A stretch of 20,436 nt of DNA from DAOUAT01 sp964551735 (GCA_964551735.1 CAZKEF010000070.1:1-20436); one strand, 5' to 3'. Positions 6,871 to 14,075 are shown, counted from the first letter of the stretch. The notes: generated by a model from the sequence alone, not told the origin. Numbers and translations: made by a program.

Positions 6871-6909
6871 CGCGGACGCGTAGTGGGTCGGACCAGAGGA
6901 GGGTTTTCA

Positions 6910-7092
6910 GTGTCTAAGAAGTGCATGCCGTTCCGGGAACAGCGCCGCAAGTACGCTATCCGTGTGCGTAATCGTTGCAGCATGTGCGGCCGGCCACACG
7001 GTTATATGCGCCGGTTCGATTTGTGTCGCATTTGTTTCCGCGATCAGGCGCTGAAGGGCAACCTGCCCGGCGTTGTGAAGTCGAGCTGGTAG
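6910..7092 (+). CDS. rpsN: 30S ribosomal protein S14, zinc-binding type (GTG start)
   Basis: 60 residues from GTG 6910, about 8 nt after AGAGGAGGG. The open frame extends to 6883, but that part is not conserved and covers the ribosome binding site. This is the short zinc-binding (C+) S14, about 61 residues in the family, with Cys23, Cys26, Cys39 and Cys42 (CSMCGRPHG and CRICFR) and the terminal PGVVKSSW. S14 completes the 30S head. The related zinc-free long form is not present in the window. Confidence 0.94.
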   Translation: MSKKCMPFREQRRKYAIRVRNRCSMCGRPHGYMRRFDLCRICFRDQALKGNLPGVVKSSW

Positions 7093-7112
7093 GTCGTCGA
7101 TCCGCGCAAGTG

Positions 7113-7241
7113 TGGATTGCCGAAGGCTCCCAAAATGGAGCCCAGGTCCTCAGCGGGGTCGGGTGGCCTCGTGGGGACGGAATCCTTGGTTTGTCTATCC
7201 GGCGCAGGTCAAAAAACGCCTGGGCGAGCGATGACAATCCA
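7113..7241 (+). other. 178-nt rpsN-rpsH spacer with hairpin
   Basis: This is the longest gene-free stretch in the operon (7093-7270). It holds a 6-bp hairpin, GGCTCC at 7125-7130 with GGAGCC at 7137-7142, loop CAAAAT. TGGATTG at 7113-7119 is exactly complementary to CAATCCA at 7235-7241 and may be a decayed relic of the heptad-repeat arms. I see no convincing small gene. A frame open across it (6975-7244) overlaps rpsN and has no suitable start. Confidence 0.35.
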
Positions 7242-7270
7242 TAGGTGATCCGTAGTCGAAGGAGTGGGTA

Positions 7271-7666
7271 ATGATTAGCGATCCGATTGCCGACATGCTG
7301 ACGCGTATCCGCAACGGCATGCTGGTCCGGCACAAACAAGTTGTGATGCCGGGGTCTAAGGTGAAAGTGGCGTTGGCGCGCATTTTGAAGGATGAGGGCT
7401 TCATTAAGGACTTTGAAGTCACCAAGGACGTCCCTCAGCCCCAGTTGCGTGTTGTGTTGAAATATGACCGCGACCGCAAGCCGGTCATCACCGGGCTGCA
7501 GCGCATCAGCAGGCCGGGACGGCGGGTCTACGTCAAGCGCACCGAGATCCCGTGGGTCTTAAGTGGCTTGGGCGTTGCGGTCGTCAGCACGCCGCAAGGT
7601 ATCATGACCGATCAGCGCGCGCGCCGGCTCAAATTGGGCGGCGAGGTGCTCTGCTACGTGTGGTAG
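7271..7666 (+). CDS. rpsH: 30S ribosomal protein S8
   Basis: 131 residues, typical. S8 nucleates the 30S platform and in E. coli represses the spc operon by binding mRNA. It starts ISDPIADMLTRIRNG and ends with the signature GVAVVSTPQGIMTDQRAR at 101-118, before KLGGEVLCYVW. The ATG follows GAAGGAGTGGGTA. The rplF Shine-Dalgarno overlaps its stop (TAGGAGG), so the two are probably coupled. Confidence 0.97.
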   Translation: MISDPIADMLTRIRNGMLVRHKQVVMPGSKVKVALARILKDEGFIKDFEVTKDVPQPQLRVVLKYDRDRKPVITGLQRISRPGRRVYVKRTEIPWVLSGLGVAVVSTPQGIMTDQRARRLKLGGEVLCYVW

Positions 7667-7677
7667 GAGGCGGTACT

Positions 7678-8241
7678 GTGTCGCGTATTGGTAAATTGCC
7701 GGTTGCGCTGCCGAAAGGCGTGAGCGTAACAGTGGGCGCAGATAATTTTGTGACGGTTAAGGGGCCTAAAGGTCAGCTCGAACAGCGATTTCCCGCGGAG
7801 ATTGCGATCGAGGTGGCGAGCACTGAGGTGACTGTCAAGCGACCTTCGGATGCCAAGGCGCACAAAGCGTTACACGGTTTGTCGCGCGCATTGTTGAACA
7901 ACATGGTTGTGGGTGTCAATGAAGGGTTCAAGCGCGTCCTGGAGGTCGAGGGTGTGGGGTACCGCGCCGGCCTGATGGGTAAGAACCTGGTGGTGATGGC
8001 TGGCCTTTCGCATCCGGTGGAGTTGTTACCTCCGCCCGGCATTGCTTTCGAGGTTGATAAGACCGGGCGCCAGATCACCATCAGCGGGATTGATAAGCAG
8101 GTTGTCGGGCAGATGGCCGCGCATGTTCGTGAGATCCGCGCACCTGAGCCGTACAAGGCCAAGGGTATTCGCTACCAGGGTGAGAAGATCCGCCAAAAGG
8201 CGGGCAAGAGCGGTAAGGTCGGCGGTAAGGGCAAGAAATAA
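7678..8241 (+). CDS. rplF: 50S ribosomal protein L6 (GTG start)
   Basis: 187 residues from GTG 7678, 7 nt after TAGGAGG. Earlier in-frame starts would extend back inside rpsH and are not conserved. L6 lies by the sarcin-ricin loop and the GTPase centre. It has the duplicated L6 fold, beginning MSRIGKLPVALPKGVSVTV. The second repeat ends in the signature PEPYKAKGIRYQGEKIR at 156-172, and a Lys/Gly-rich tail follows. A 131-nt spacer separates it from rplR. Confidence 0.96.
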   Translation: MSRIGKLPVALPKGVSVTVGADNFVTVKGPKGQLEQRFPAEIAIEVASTEVTVKRPSDAKAHKALHGLSRALLNNMVVGVNEGFKRVLEVEGVGYRAGLMGKNLVVMAGLSHPVELLPPPGIAFEVDKTGRQITISGIDKQVVGQMAAHVREIRAPEPYKAKGIRYQGEKIRQKAGKSGKVGGKGKK

Positions 8242-8270
8242 GCGCCGCAAGCGGTCAAGCATTATCCCGG

Positions 8271-8366
8271 ATGGGGGGGAGAGGTGATGGAGTGGGTTCA
8301 GAGGATGGCCCAAACGTTGCCGAAGGTCAGCATCAGCAGGCTGCCCCCACCGGTCAGGAGGAATAA
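8271..8366 (+). other. Possible 31-codon leader ORF before rplR
   Basis: An ATG at 8271 opens a 31-codon frame ending TAA at 8364-8366, 6 nt before the rplR ATG. A GTG at 8292 in the same frame sits 7 nt after GGAGAGG. The peptide is acidic and Gln-rich (SEDGPNVAEGQHQQAAPTGQ near its end). The rplR Shine-Dalgarno (CAGGAGG) lies within its last codons, so its translation would couple to rplR. Third positions show no clear bias and no family is recognised. It may be chance, as a second overlapping frame from ATG 8287 is open too. Confidence 0.2.
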
Positions 8367-8372
8367 AGGTCA

Positions 8373-8738
8373 ATGGCCGAAAATTCGAGTCGGGAAGCTC
8401 GCATGCGCCGACATGAGCGCATTCGCCGGACGATCCATGGCACGGGCGAGCGCCCGCGTCTGAACGTATTCCGCAGCCTGCAGCATATTTATGCGCAGGT
8501 GATTGATGACGATTTGGGGCACACGCTGGTAGCGACGTCATCCCTGGATCCTGAGTTGCGTGAGCAACTGGATGGCCTGACCAAGTCGCAGCAGGCCGCG
8601 CGTGTGGGCCAGCTCATTGCTAAGCGGGCGCTGGATAAGGGCCTGACCAAAGTCGTATTCGACCGCGGTGGGTATCCGTATCATGGCCGCGTGAAGGCGT
8701 TGGCTGATGGCGCTCGTGAAGGCGGGCTGGAGTTCTAA
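8373..8738 (+). CDS. rplR: 50S ribosomal protein L18
   Basis: 121 residues. L18 binds 5S rRNA with L5 in the central protuberance. Recognised by the basic N-terminus, the strand GERPRLNVFRS (25-35), IYAQVIDD after it, and the terminal block VVFDRGGYPYHGRVKALA at 94-111. The ATG follows CAGGAGGAATAAAGGTCA. The 131-nt spacer upstream may contain a small ORF. It lies 16 nt before rpsE. Confidence 0.96.
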   Translation: MAENSSREARMRRHERIRRTIHGTGERPRLNVFRSLQHIYAQVIDDDLGHTLVATSSLDPELREQLDGLTKSQQAARVGQLIAKRALDKGLTKVVFDRGGYPYHGRVKALADGAREGGLEF

Positions 8739-8754
8739 CGAGTAGGGGGGACCG

Positions 8755-9345
8755 ATGCCAGGCAAGGAAAAGAAGGAACGCGAGCAGACCAAGGATAGGC
8801 CGCGCCGTCAGCGTGAGCACGAGGAAGAGCGCGAACAGCTTGATGAGCGTGTCGTACACGTGGCTCGCACCTCGAAGGTGTTGAAAGGCGGCCGGCGGTT
8901 TGCCTTTCGGGCTGTCGTCGTTGTGGGTGATAACCATGGCCAGGTGGGCTTCGGCGTAGGCAAGGCACGTGAAGTGCCCGATGCTGTCCGTAAGGCCTCG
9001 GAGCGGGCGCGCAATACCATGCGTCGCATCCCGATGGTGGGCAGCACTATCCCACATCTTGCCGTGGGTGATTTCAGCGCGGCGCGCGTGTTGTTACGCC
9101 CTGCATCGCCCGGTACGGGTGTTATTGCTGGCGGCGGCGTGCGTGCTGTTTTGGAAGCAGCGGGTGTGCGCGATATCCTGACCAAATCGCAGGGCAGCGC
9201 CAATATGCTGAACGTGGTGGCGGCCACTTTCAAGGCGTTGGATGCATTGAAGAATCCGGAGGACGAGGCGAAGCGCCGTGGCCGGCCGGTGGAAGCCTTG
9301 GCCCCCTATTGGCTGCGCGGAGGTAAAGATGGCGAGCAAGACTAA
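8755..9345 (+). CDS. rpsE: 30S ribosomal protein S5 with charged N-terminal extension
   Basis: 196 residues, longer than the usual 160-170. The excess is mainly a highly charged Lys/Glu/Arg-rich N-terminus (about residues 1-30) before the conserved start ERVVHVARTSKVLKGGRRF at 31-49. The dsRBD-like domain follows with GQVGFGVGKAREVPDAVRKA (62-81), then the second domain with GTGVIAGGGVRAVLEAAGVR (120-139) and KSQGSANMLNVV. S5 helps hold the mRNA channel and decoding fidelity. The ATG follows GTAGGGGGGACCG. Its last 17 bases overlap rpmD. Confidence 0.96.
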   Translation: MPGKEKKEREQTKDRPRRQREHEEEREQLDERVVHVARTSKVLKGGRRFAFRAVVVVGDNHGQVGFGVGKAREVPDAVRKASERARNTMRRIPMVGSTIPHLAVGDFSAARVLLRPASPGTGVIAGGGVRAVLEAAGVRDILTKSQGSANMLNVVAATFKALDALKNPEDEAKRRGRPVEALAPYWLRGGKDGEQD

Positions 9346-9526
9346 GATGCTGCGCATCACCTATTCAACCAGCTCGATCGGGGTCAAAGTCGATCAGAAA
9401 GATACCGTGCGGCGCCTGGGTCTGCGCAAGCTGGGCCAGGTAGTGGAGCAGCAGGACACGCCCGTGATCCGTGGGATGATCCATAAGGTGCGCCATCTGG
9501 TCACGGTGGAGGAATTCGAGGCATGA
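9329..9526 (+). CDS. rpmD: 50S ribosomal protein L30
   Basis: 65 residues from ATG 9329. The start lies inside the end of rpsE (17-nt overlap, different frame), with Shine-Dalgarno GCGCGGAGG at 9315-9323 also inside rpsE. An upstream in-frame start at 9278 lacks conservation. The core LRITYSTSSIGVKVDQKDTV and LGLRKLGQVVEQQDTPVIRG are typical L30 blocks. L30 binds 23S rRNA near the 5S region. It is missing in some phyla but retained here. The stop overlaps the rplO start (ATGA). Confidence 0.94.
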   Translation: MASKTKMLRITYSTSSIGVKVDQKDTVRRLGLRKLGQVVEQQDTPVIRGMIHKVRHLVTVEEFEA

Positions 9527-9975
9527 AGCAACACGATCTTCAACCGGCCCCTGGTGCGCATAAGGAACGCACGCGCGCTGGCCGCGGTATCTCAGCCGGC
9601 CGGGGCAAGACGGGTGGCCGGGGCACCAAGGGTCAGAATGCCCGCTCTGGCGGGACCAAGCGACCGTACTTTGAAGGTGGCCAGCTTCCGTTGGTGCGCC
9701 GCCTGCCGCATCTGAGCGGCTTTAAGAATATCTGGCGCGTAGAGTACGTGCCGGTCAATGTCGAGCGTCTTAACGTCTTTCCGCCCGGCACGGCGATCAC
9801 GCCCGATGAGATGGCAGCCGCCGGTATCATCAAATCTACCGCTGACCTGGTGAAGGTCTTGGGTGAGGGTGAGATCGATCGGGCGTTGACCGTGAAGGCG
9901 CACAAGTTTTCCGCTGCCGCGCGCGAAAAGATCATCGCTGCCGGCGGCGCGATCGAAGAAATCGCGTTGGCGTAA
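9523..9975 (+). CDS. rplO: 50S ribosomal protein L15
   Basis: 150 residues, typical. L15 is a late-assembling 50S protein whose extended N-terminus threads into 23S rRNA. That arm is clear as a Gly/Arg/Lys-rich stretch over about residues 14-50 (TRAGRGISAGRGKTGGRGTK and beyond), then RPYFEGGQLPLVRRLPHLSGF. The ATG overlaps the rpmD stop by 4 nt, so they are translationally coupled. Secretion gene secY follows after 62 nt, as is usual. Confidence 0.96.
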   Translation: MKQHDLQPAPGAHKERTRAGRGISAGRGKTGGRGTKGQNARSGGTKRPYFEGGQLPLVRRLPHLSGFKNIWRVEYVPVNVERLNVFPPGTAITPDEMAAAGIIKSTADLVKVLGEGEIDRALTVKAHKFSAAAREKIIAAGGAIEEIALA

Positions 9976-9990
9976 GGGCGGCATGCCGGT

Positions 9991-10020
9991 GGGCTGCAAT
10001 GGTCCGGCCGGCAGCAGCCT
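9991..10020 (+). other. Hairpin in the rplO-secY spacer
   Basis: GGGCTGC at 9991-9997 pairs with GCAGCCT at 10014-10020 (7 bp, one G-U). The loop contains the self-complementary CCGGCCGG. It lies about 6 nt before the AAGGGGAG Shine-Dalgarno of secY. No T-run follows, so full termination is unlikely. It could tune read-through from ribosomal genes into secY, which is inference only. Confidence 0.4.
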
Positions 10021-10037
10021 CATAAGGGGAGTACACC

Positions 10038-11375
10038 ATGATCGAAGCCGTCCGCAATGCGTTTCGGCTCCCGGACCTGCGCCGTAAGTTGTTGATCACC
10101 CTGGGCATCCTGGTGATCTACCGGTTGGCTGCGCACATTCCGGTTCCTGGCGTCAACCGTTTGGCGCTGAGTTCGATCTTTGAGCAGAACCAATTGCTGG
10201 GCCTGCTCAACCTATTGTCCGGCGGCGCGTTGAGCAACTTCTCGGTAATGGCGATGGGTGTCTACCCATACATCACCGCTTCCATTATCGTTCAGCTGCT
10301 CGTGCCCATCATTCCGGCGCTGCAGGAGATCCAGAAGGAAGGGGAAGCCGGGCGTAACCGACTGAACCAGTATACGAATTACCTGACGATCCCGCTCGCG
10401 CTGTTGCAGGCTTTCGGTCAGTCATCGTTGTTGGCGCAGTCGGCCGGGGGTGGGGTGCCGGTTCTGGCAGAGTTCGGCTTCGGCTCCTATCCGTTGACCA
10501 CGTTGGTGATCCTTTTCTCGCTGACTGCGGGCACGATGTTGGCGATGTGGTTGGGCCAGATCATCACCGAGCAGGGTATCGGCAACGGCGTGTCCATCAT
10601 CATCTTCGGTGGCATCATCGCTGCTATGCCGCAGAATGTCCAACGCACGGCGGTGCAGGGCGGCTTCTGGCAGCTGGTGGTCTTTGCCGTAGTGACGGTG
10701 CTGACCGTGGCGGTGATCGTGCTGGTGCAAGAAGGGCAGCGCCGCATCCCGGTGCAGTATGGTAAGCGGGTGCGCGCGATGCGCGGTAATCGGTTGATGG
10801 TAGTGGGCGGTCAGAGCACGCATGTGCCGCTGCGGGTGAACTCGGCAGGCATGATCCCGCTGATTTTCGCCAGCAGTTTCCTGATCTTCCCTGGGACCAT
10901 CGCCAGTTACTTCCTGGGCTCGACCGTGCCTTTCGTGCGCTCGGTAGCGACGTTCTTTTACAACTTTTTCACGCCAGAGAACGGCTGGTACTGGATCATG
11001 TACTTCCTGTTGGTGATCGCGTTCACCTATTTCTACACGGACGTGATCTTCCGGCAGCAAAACCTCTCCGAGACGTTACAGCGCCAGGGTGGTTTTATTC
11101 CAGGCATCCGGCCCGGGTTTAACACCGAGCGTTACCTGAATCGGGTGCTCTCGCGTATTACCCTGGTGGGCGCGCTGTTCTTGGGGTTCGTCGCCATCTT
11201 GCCCTGGCTTGTGCAGTTGATCTTTGGCGGCGCCGGAGCCAGCCAGGCGTCAACGGGCACGTTGTTGATCTCCAGTACGGGCCTGCTGATCGTGGTCGGT
11301 GTGGTGCTAGACACGATGAAGCAGTTGGAAGCGCAGTTGTTGATGCGCCATTACGAAGGGTTCATTAGAAGGTGA
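10038..11375 (+). CDS. secY: Preprotein translocase subunit SecY
   Basis: 445 residues, the usual size for the ten-helix channel of the Sec translocon in the inner membrane. Signature 1, GVYPYITASIIVQLL, is at 74-88, and signature 2, WLGQIITEQGIGNGVSIII, at 171-189. The cytoplasmic loop that engages SecA and ribosomes carries IRPGFNTERYL at 357-367, including the conserved Arg. Hydrophobic helices alternate through the rest of the protein, with a short basic C-terminal tail GFIRR. The ATG follows AAGGGGAGTACACC. The place between rplO and adk is the common bacterial arrangement. Confidence 0.97.
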   Translation: MIEAVRNAFRLPDLRRKLLITLGILVIYRLAAHIPVPGVNRLALSSIFEQNQLLGLLNLLSGGALSNFSVMAMGVYPYITASIIVQLLVPIIPALQEIQKEGEAGRNRLNQYTNYLTIPLALLQAFGQSSLLAQSAGGGVPVLAEFGFGSYPLTTLVILFSLTAGTMLAMWLGQIITEQGIGNGVSIIIFGGIIAAMPQNVQRTAVQGGFWQLVVFAVVTVLTVAVIVLVQEGQRRIPVQYGKRVRAMRGNRLMVVGGQSTHVPLRVNSAGMIPLIFASSFLIFPGTIASYFLGSTVPFVRSVATFFYNFFTPENGWYWIMYFLLVIAFTYFYTDVIFRQQNLSETLQRQGGFIPGIRPGFNTERYLNRVLSRITLVGALFLGFVAILPWLVQLIFGGAGASQASTGTLLISSTGLLIVVGVVLDTMKQLEAQLLMRHYEGFIRR

Positions 11376-11492
11376 TGTGTGTTGCGTGACGCCTAGACAT
11401 CGGGATTGGCAGGATGTGCGCGGCATTCGTTACACGCTTCATGCAGCACTTGTCGCACACTACGGTTGATGGCGCAGGGAGTGAGGAGAACC

Positions 11493-12155
11493 ATGGCAAA
11501 TCCGCTTTACATTGTGATGTTGGGCGCGCCGGGGGCAGGAAAGGGCACGCAGGCCCGGATGTTGTCTGAGGCGTTGGGGCTGCCACAGGTTTCTTCGGGC
11601 GATATCTTCCGGGAGAACTTGAAGAACGAGACCCCGCTGGGGTTGTTGGCGAAGAAGTACATGGAGAGCGGGGCGCTGGTCCCTGACGACGTGACGATCA
11701 ACATGGTGATGGACCGCTTGAGCCGGCCTGACTGTGCCAAGGGCGTGGTGCTGGATGGTTTCCCGCGCACCCTAGCCCAGGCTGATGCGCTGGACAAGGC
11801 GCTTAAGGCATCGGGGCGGCGTATCAGCCTGGTGCCGTTGCTTGAAGTGAGCGATGAAGCCGTGATCGAGCGCCTCGCTGGTCGTCGTGTCTGCCGGGAT
11901 TGCCAGGCGATGTATCACGTCGCTTTCTCTCCGCCGCAGGCCGCAGGCCGTTGCGACAAGTGCGGTGGCGAGCTGTACCGACGGGACGATGACGATCCGG
12001 AGACGGTGCGTAACCGGCTGTTTGTGTACTACAAACAGACTGCGCCGCTGGTCGGTTTTTATTACGCCCAGGGGGTTCTGGTCAGTCTGGACGGCGACCG
12101 GGCCATCGAGGAGGTTCAAGCGGATCTGCTCGACGCAATCCGTGCTGCTGGTTGA
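11493..12155 (+). CDS. adk: Adenylate kinase, long zinc-LID form
   Basis: 220 residues from ATG 11493, 5 nt after GTGAGGAG. The frame opens earlier at 11406, but that part is not conserved. It interconverts ATP + AMP and 2 ADP in the cytoplasm. The P-loop is GAPGAGKGTQ at 11-20, the AMP-binding region SSGDIFREN follows at 34-42, and VLDGFPRTLAQA is at 87-97. The LID domain carries Cys134, Cys137, Cys154 and Cys157 (CRDC and CDKC), a structural zinc site typical of Gram-positive and thermophile enzymes. RRDDDDPETVRNRL follows the LID. The 117-nt spacer upstream shows nothing convincing. Confidence 0.96.
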   Translation: MANPLYIVMLGAPGAGKGTQARMLSEALGLPQVSSGDIFRENLKNETPLGLLAKKYMESGALVPDDVTINMVMDRLSRPDCAKGVVLDGFPRTLAQADALDKALKASGRRISLVPLLEVSDEAVIERLAGRRVCRDCQAMYHVAFSPPQAAGRCDKCGGELYRRDDDDPETVRNRLFVYYKQTAPLVGFYYAQGVLVSLDGDRAIEEVQADLLDAIRAAG

Positions 12156-12167
12156 GTTGTTTTGACG

Positions 12168-12938
12168 ATGATCGTTTTAAAGTCCAGGGCAGAGATCGCC
12201 CTGATGCGTGAAGCGGGCCGCATCGTGGCTCGGGTGCATGATGCAATGCGGGATATGATCCGGCCCGGTGTGACGACAGCGGAGTTGGATGCCAGGGCTG
12301 AAGCCATCATTCGGACGCACGACGCTGTTCCGGCGTTCCTGGGTTATCCGCATACCGGCAAGAACGATTATCCGGCCAGCATCTGCGCCTCGATCAACGA
12401 AGAATTGGTGCATGGCATTCCCAGCCAGAGGCGCTGGTTGGAAGAAGGTGACATCATCAGCATCGATGTCGGCACCGTTTATCGAGGCTGGGTGGGTGAC
12501 TCCGCATGGACTTACCCGGTTGGCCAGATCGATGAGGCCAGCCAGCAGTTGATGGCGGCCACCGAGGGCAGCTTGTGGGCCGGTATCGCGCAAGCGCGGC
12601 CAGGCAAGCATCTGGCTGACATCTCGCAAGCTATTGCGGCGTACGTCATGGCGCGCGGGTTTGCCGTCGTGCGCGAGTATACCGGCCACGGCGTCGGGCG
12701 ACGCATGCATGAGGAGCCGCAGGTGCTGAATTTCGTGCCGGCAGGGGCAAGTCGTGGGCCCAAACTGCGGCCTGGAATGACACTGGCACTCGAGCCGATG
12801 GTTAACGCCGGCACCTGGCGTACCAAAGTGTTGAGCGACGGCTGGACGGTCGTGACCGCGGATGGCAAGCGCTCGGCGCATTTTGAACACACCATTGCCC
12901 TCACTGAGGGTGAACCGGAAATACTGACGGTTCTATAA
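12168..12938 (+). CDS. map: Methionine aminopeptidase, type I
   Basis: 256 residues from ATG 12168. A TTG at 12162 in frame would add only two residues. It removes the initiator methionine from nascent proteins. All metal ligands of the pita-bread fold are present: Asp100 (SIDVG), Asp111 (GDSAWT), His174 (YTGHGVG), Glu209 (ALEPM) and Glu240 (HFEHT), with substrate-binding His82 (ELVHGIP). There is no zinc-finger N-terminal extension. No clear Shine-Dalgarno precedes it, so translation probably relies on coupling to adk, whose stop is 12 nt upstream. Confidence 0.96.
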   Translation: MIVLKSRAEIALMREAGRIVARVHDAMRDMIRPGVTTAELDARAEAIIRTHDAVPAFLGYPHTGKNDYPASICASINEELVHGIPSQRRWLEEGDIISIDVGTVYRGWVGDSAWTYPVGQIDEASQQLMAATEGSLWAGIAQARPGKHLADISQAIAAYVMARGFAVVREYTGHGVGRRMHEEPQVLNFVPAGASRGPKLRPGMTLALEPMVNAGTWRTKVLSDGWTVVTADGKRSAHFEHTIALTEGEPEILTVL

Positions 12939-12945
12939 AGATCTG

Positions 12946-12979
12946 AGACCGTCCTGGGCGTTGCGCTGCGGGATGGTTT
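12946..12979 (+). other. Hairpin in the map-rpmJ spacer
   Basis: AGACCGTCC (12946-12954) pairs with GGATGGTTT (12971-12979): 9 bp including two G-U pairs. Inside it, GCG at 12958-12960 can pair with CGC at 12964-12966. It occupies most of the 58-nt spacer where infA would normally be and ends shortly before the GAGGGAGGAAG Shine-Dalgarno of rpmJ. No T-run is present. Function is unknown. Confidence 0.4.
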
Positions 12980-12996
12980 GAGAGGGAGGAAGCCTG

Positions 12997-13110
12997 ATGA
13001 AAGTCCGACCTTCGGTCAAACGTATTTGCGATAAGTGCAAGATCATTCGGCGCCACGGTGTGGTGCACGTGATTTGTTCGAACCCGAAGCACAAGCAACG
13101 CCAGGGTTAA
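12997..13110 (+). CDS. rpmJ: 50S ribosomal protein L36, zinc-binding type
   Basis: 37 residues, encoded from ATG 12997 to TAA 13108-13110. L36 is the smallest 50S protein. It starts MKVRPSVKRICDKCKIIRRH, with zinc ligands Cys11, Cys14, Cys27 and His32 (the C-C-C-H form), and ends NPKHKQRQG, as is typical. The Shine-Dalgarno GAGGGAGGAAG sits 5-8 nt upstream. Normally infA lies between map and rpmJ. Here it is absent. Confidence 0.95.
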   Translation: MKVRPSVKRICDKCKIIRRHGVVHVICSNPKHKQRQG

Positions 13111-13125
13111 CTTAGGATAATGCGG

Positions 13126-13150
13126 GGTGGGCGGCCTGATACCGCCCGCC
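13126..13150 (+). promoter_or_regulatory. Strong GC hairpin in the rpsM leader
   Basis: GGTGGGCGG (13126-13134) pairs with CCGCCCGCC (13142-13150): 9 bp with one G-U and a 7-nt loop, CCTGATA. It lies 16 nt after the rpmJ stop and 28 nt before the rpsM ATG, ahead of TTGGAGG. No T-run follows. In E. coli the alpha operon is repressed by S4 binding to a pseudoknot just before rpsM. The position matches, but I do not see the E. coli sequence, so S4 control is only a suggestion. Confidence 0.45.
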
Positions 13151-13178
13151 GCCATTGGAATCAATTGGAGGATAGCGC

Positions 13179-13556
13179 ATGGCTCGTATCGCTGGTGTAG
13201 ACCTGCCGCGTGATAAGCGGGTTGAGATCGGCCTGACTTATATCTACGGCATCGGTCTCACGTCGAGCAAAGAGATCCTGACGATGACGGGCATCGGCCC
13301 GGACGTTCGGATCAAGGACTTGGACGAGACGCAGATCGCGAAGCTGCGTGACGTGATCGAGCGTAACTTCAAGGTCGAGGGTGATCTGCGGCGCGAAGTC
13401 AGTATGAATATCAAGCGCCTGCAGGAAATCGGCAGCTACCGCGGCCTGCGGCATCGCCGCAATCTGCCGGCCCGTGGCCAGCGCACGCGGACCAACGCCC
13501 GCACGAAGCGGGGTGCCCGCCGCACGGTGCCTGGAAAGAAGCGCGCTCGCAAGTAA
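13179..13556 (+). CDS. rpsM: 30S ribosomal protein S13
   Basis: 125 residues, typical. S13 at the top of the 30S head contacts 50S and P-site tRNA through its basic tail. It starts MARIAGVDLPRDKRVEIGLTY and contains YIYGIGLTSSKEIL. The signature stretch GSYRGLRHRRNLPARGQRTR is followed by TNARTKRGARR and the basic end PGKKRARK. The ATG follows TTGGAGGATAGCGC. It opens the alpha cluster, and rpsK follows after 12 nt. Confidence 0.97.
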   Translation: MARIAGVDLPRDKRVEIGLTYIYGIGLTSSKEILTMTGIGPDVRIKDLDETQIAKLRDVIERNFKVEGDLRREVSMNIKRLQEIGSYRGLRHRRNLPARGQRTRTNARTKRGARRTVPGKKRARK

Positions 13557-13568
13557 TGGAGAGAAAGA

Positions 13569-13991
13569 ATGCCTAAACCAACCGCATCTGGTGCCCAGGG
13601 CAGGCGTACAGCGCGCCGCACCGGCCCGCGCCGGGAAAAGCGCGTCGTGCCTCAGGGGCAAGTTCACATTCAGTCAACGTTTAACAACACGATCGTTACC
13701 GTCACCGATCTGCAAGGAAATACCTTGACCTGGACGAGCACCGGCGCAGCCGGCTTCAAGGGGTCTCGCAAGAGCACACCCTATGCTGCACAGTTGGCCG
13801 CCAGCCAGGCCGCCAAACAGGCGATGGATATGGGGATGCGCGAGGCCGATGTATTCTTGAAGGGTCCTGGCCCTGGTCGTGAGTCAGCGATCCGGTCGCT
13901 GCAGGCAGCCGGCCTGCGGGTGCGTTCGATCACCGATATTACGCCGATTCCGCACAACGGTTGTCGCCCCCCCAAGAAGCGGCGCGTCTAG
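13569..13991 (+). CDS. rpsK: 30S ribosomal protein S11
   Basis: 140 residues, slightly longer than the usual ~129 because of a basic N-terminus of about 30 residues rich in Arg and Thr. S11 lines the E site and mRNA exit with S7. The conserved core VHIQSTFNNTIVTVTDLQGN is clear, as are GFKGSRKSTPYAAQLAA and LKGPGPGRESAIRSL. The protein ends ITPIPHNGCRPPKKRRV, the canonical terminus. The ATG follows ATGGAGAGAAAGA. A heptad-repeat element begins directly after the stop. Confidence 0.97.
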   Translation: MPKPTASGAQGRRTARRTGPRREKRVVPQGQVHIQSTFNNTIVTVTDLQGNTLTWTSTGAAGFKGSRKSTPYAAQLAASQAAKQAMDMGMREADVFLKGPGPGRESAIRSLQAAGLRVRSITDITPIPHNGCRPPKKRRV

Positions 13992-13992
13992 T

Positions 13993-14075
13993 GATTGCGG
14001 ATTTGAGATTGCGGATTGCATCGCAAGACGTGAAGCCTAGCAATCCACGATCGGCAACCGCCAATCCACAATTTC
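13993..14075. repeat. Heptad-repeat inverted arms, GGATT type, rpsK-rpsD spacer
   Basis: The left arm at 13993-14020 is GATTGCG, GATTTGA, GATTGCG, GATTGCA, starting 2 nt after the rpsK stop. The right arm at 14041-14075 is CAATCCA, CGATCGG, CAACCGC, CAATCCA, CAATTTC. The arms are imperfectly complementary around a 20-nt loop. Bases 13994-14017 are the exact reverse complement of 14836-14859 on the other side of rpsD. The last C of the right arm also begins the CGAGAGG element of the rpsD leader. Confidence 0.85.

Noticed and set aside
6975..7244. Small gene in the rpsN-rpsH spacer
   Set aside because: The frame starts inside rpsN, has no ribosome binding site and shows no conserved motif.
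10422..11060. A 212-codon minus-strand frame opposite secY
   Set aside because: His/Arg/Gln-rich shadow of a hydrophobic membrane-protein gene, a common artefact.
11376..11492. Possible promoter (TTGGCA near 11406) ahead of adk
   Set aside because: The matching -10 candidate is poor and the spacing is 18. There is not enough support to list it.
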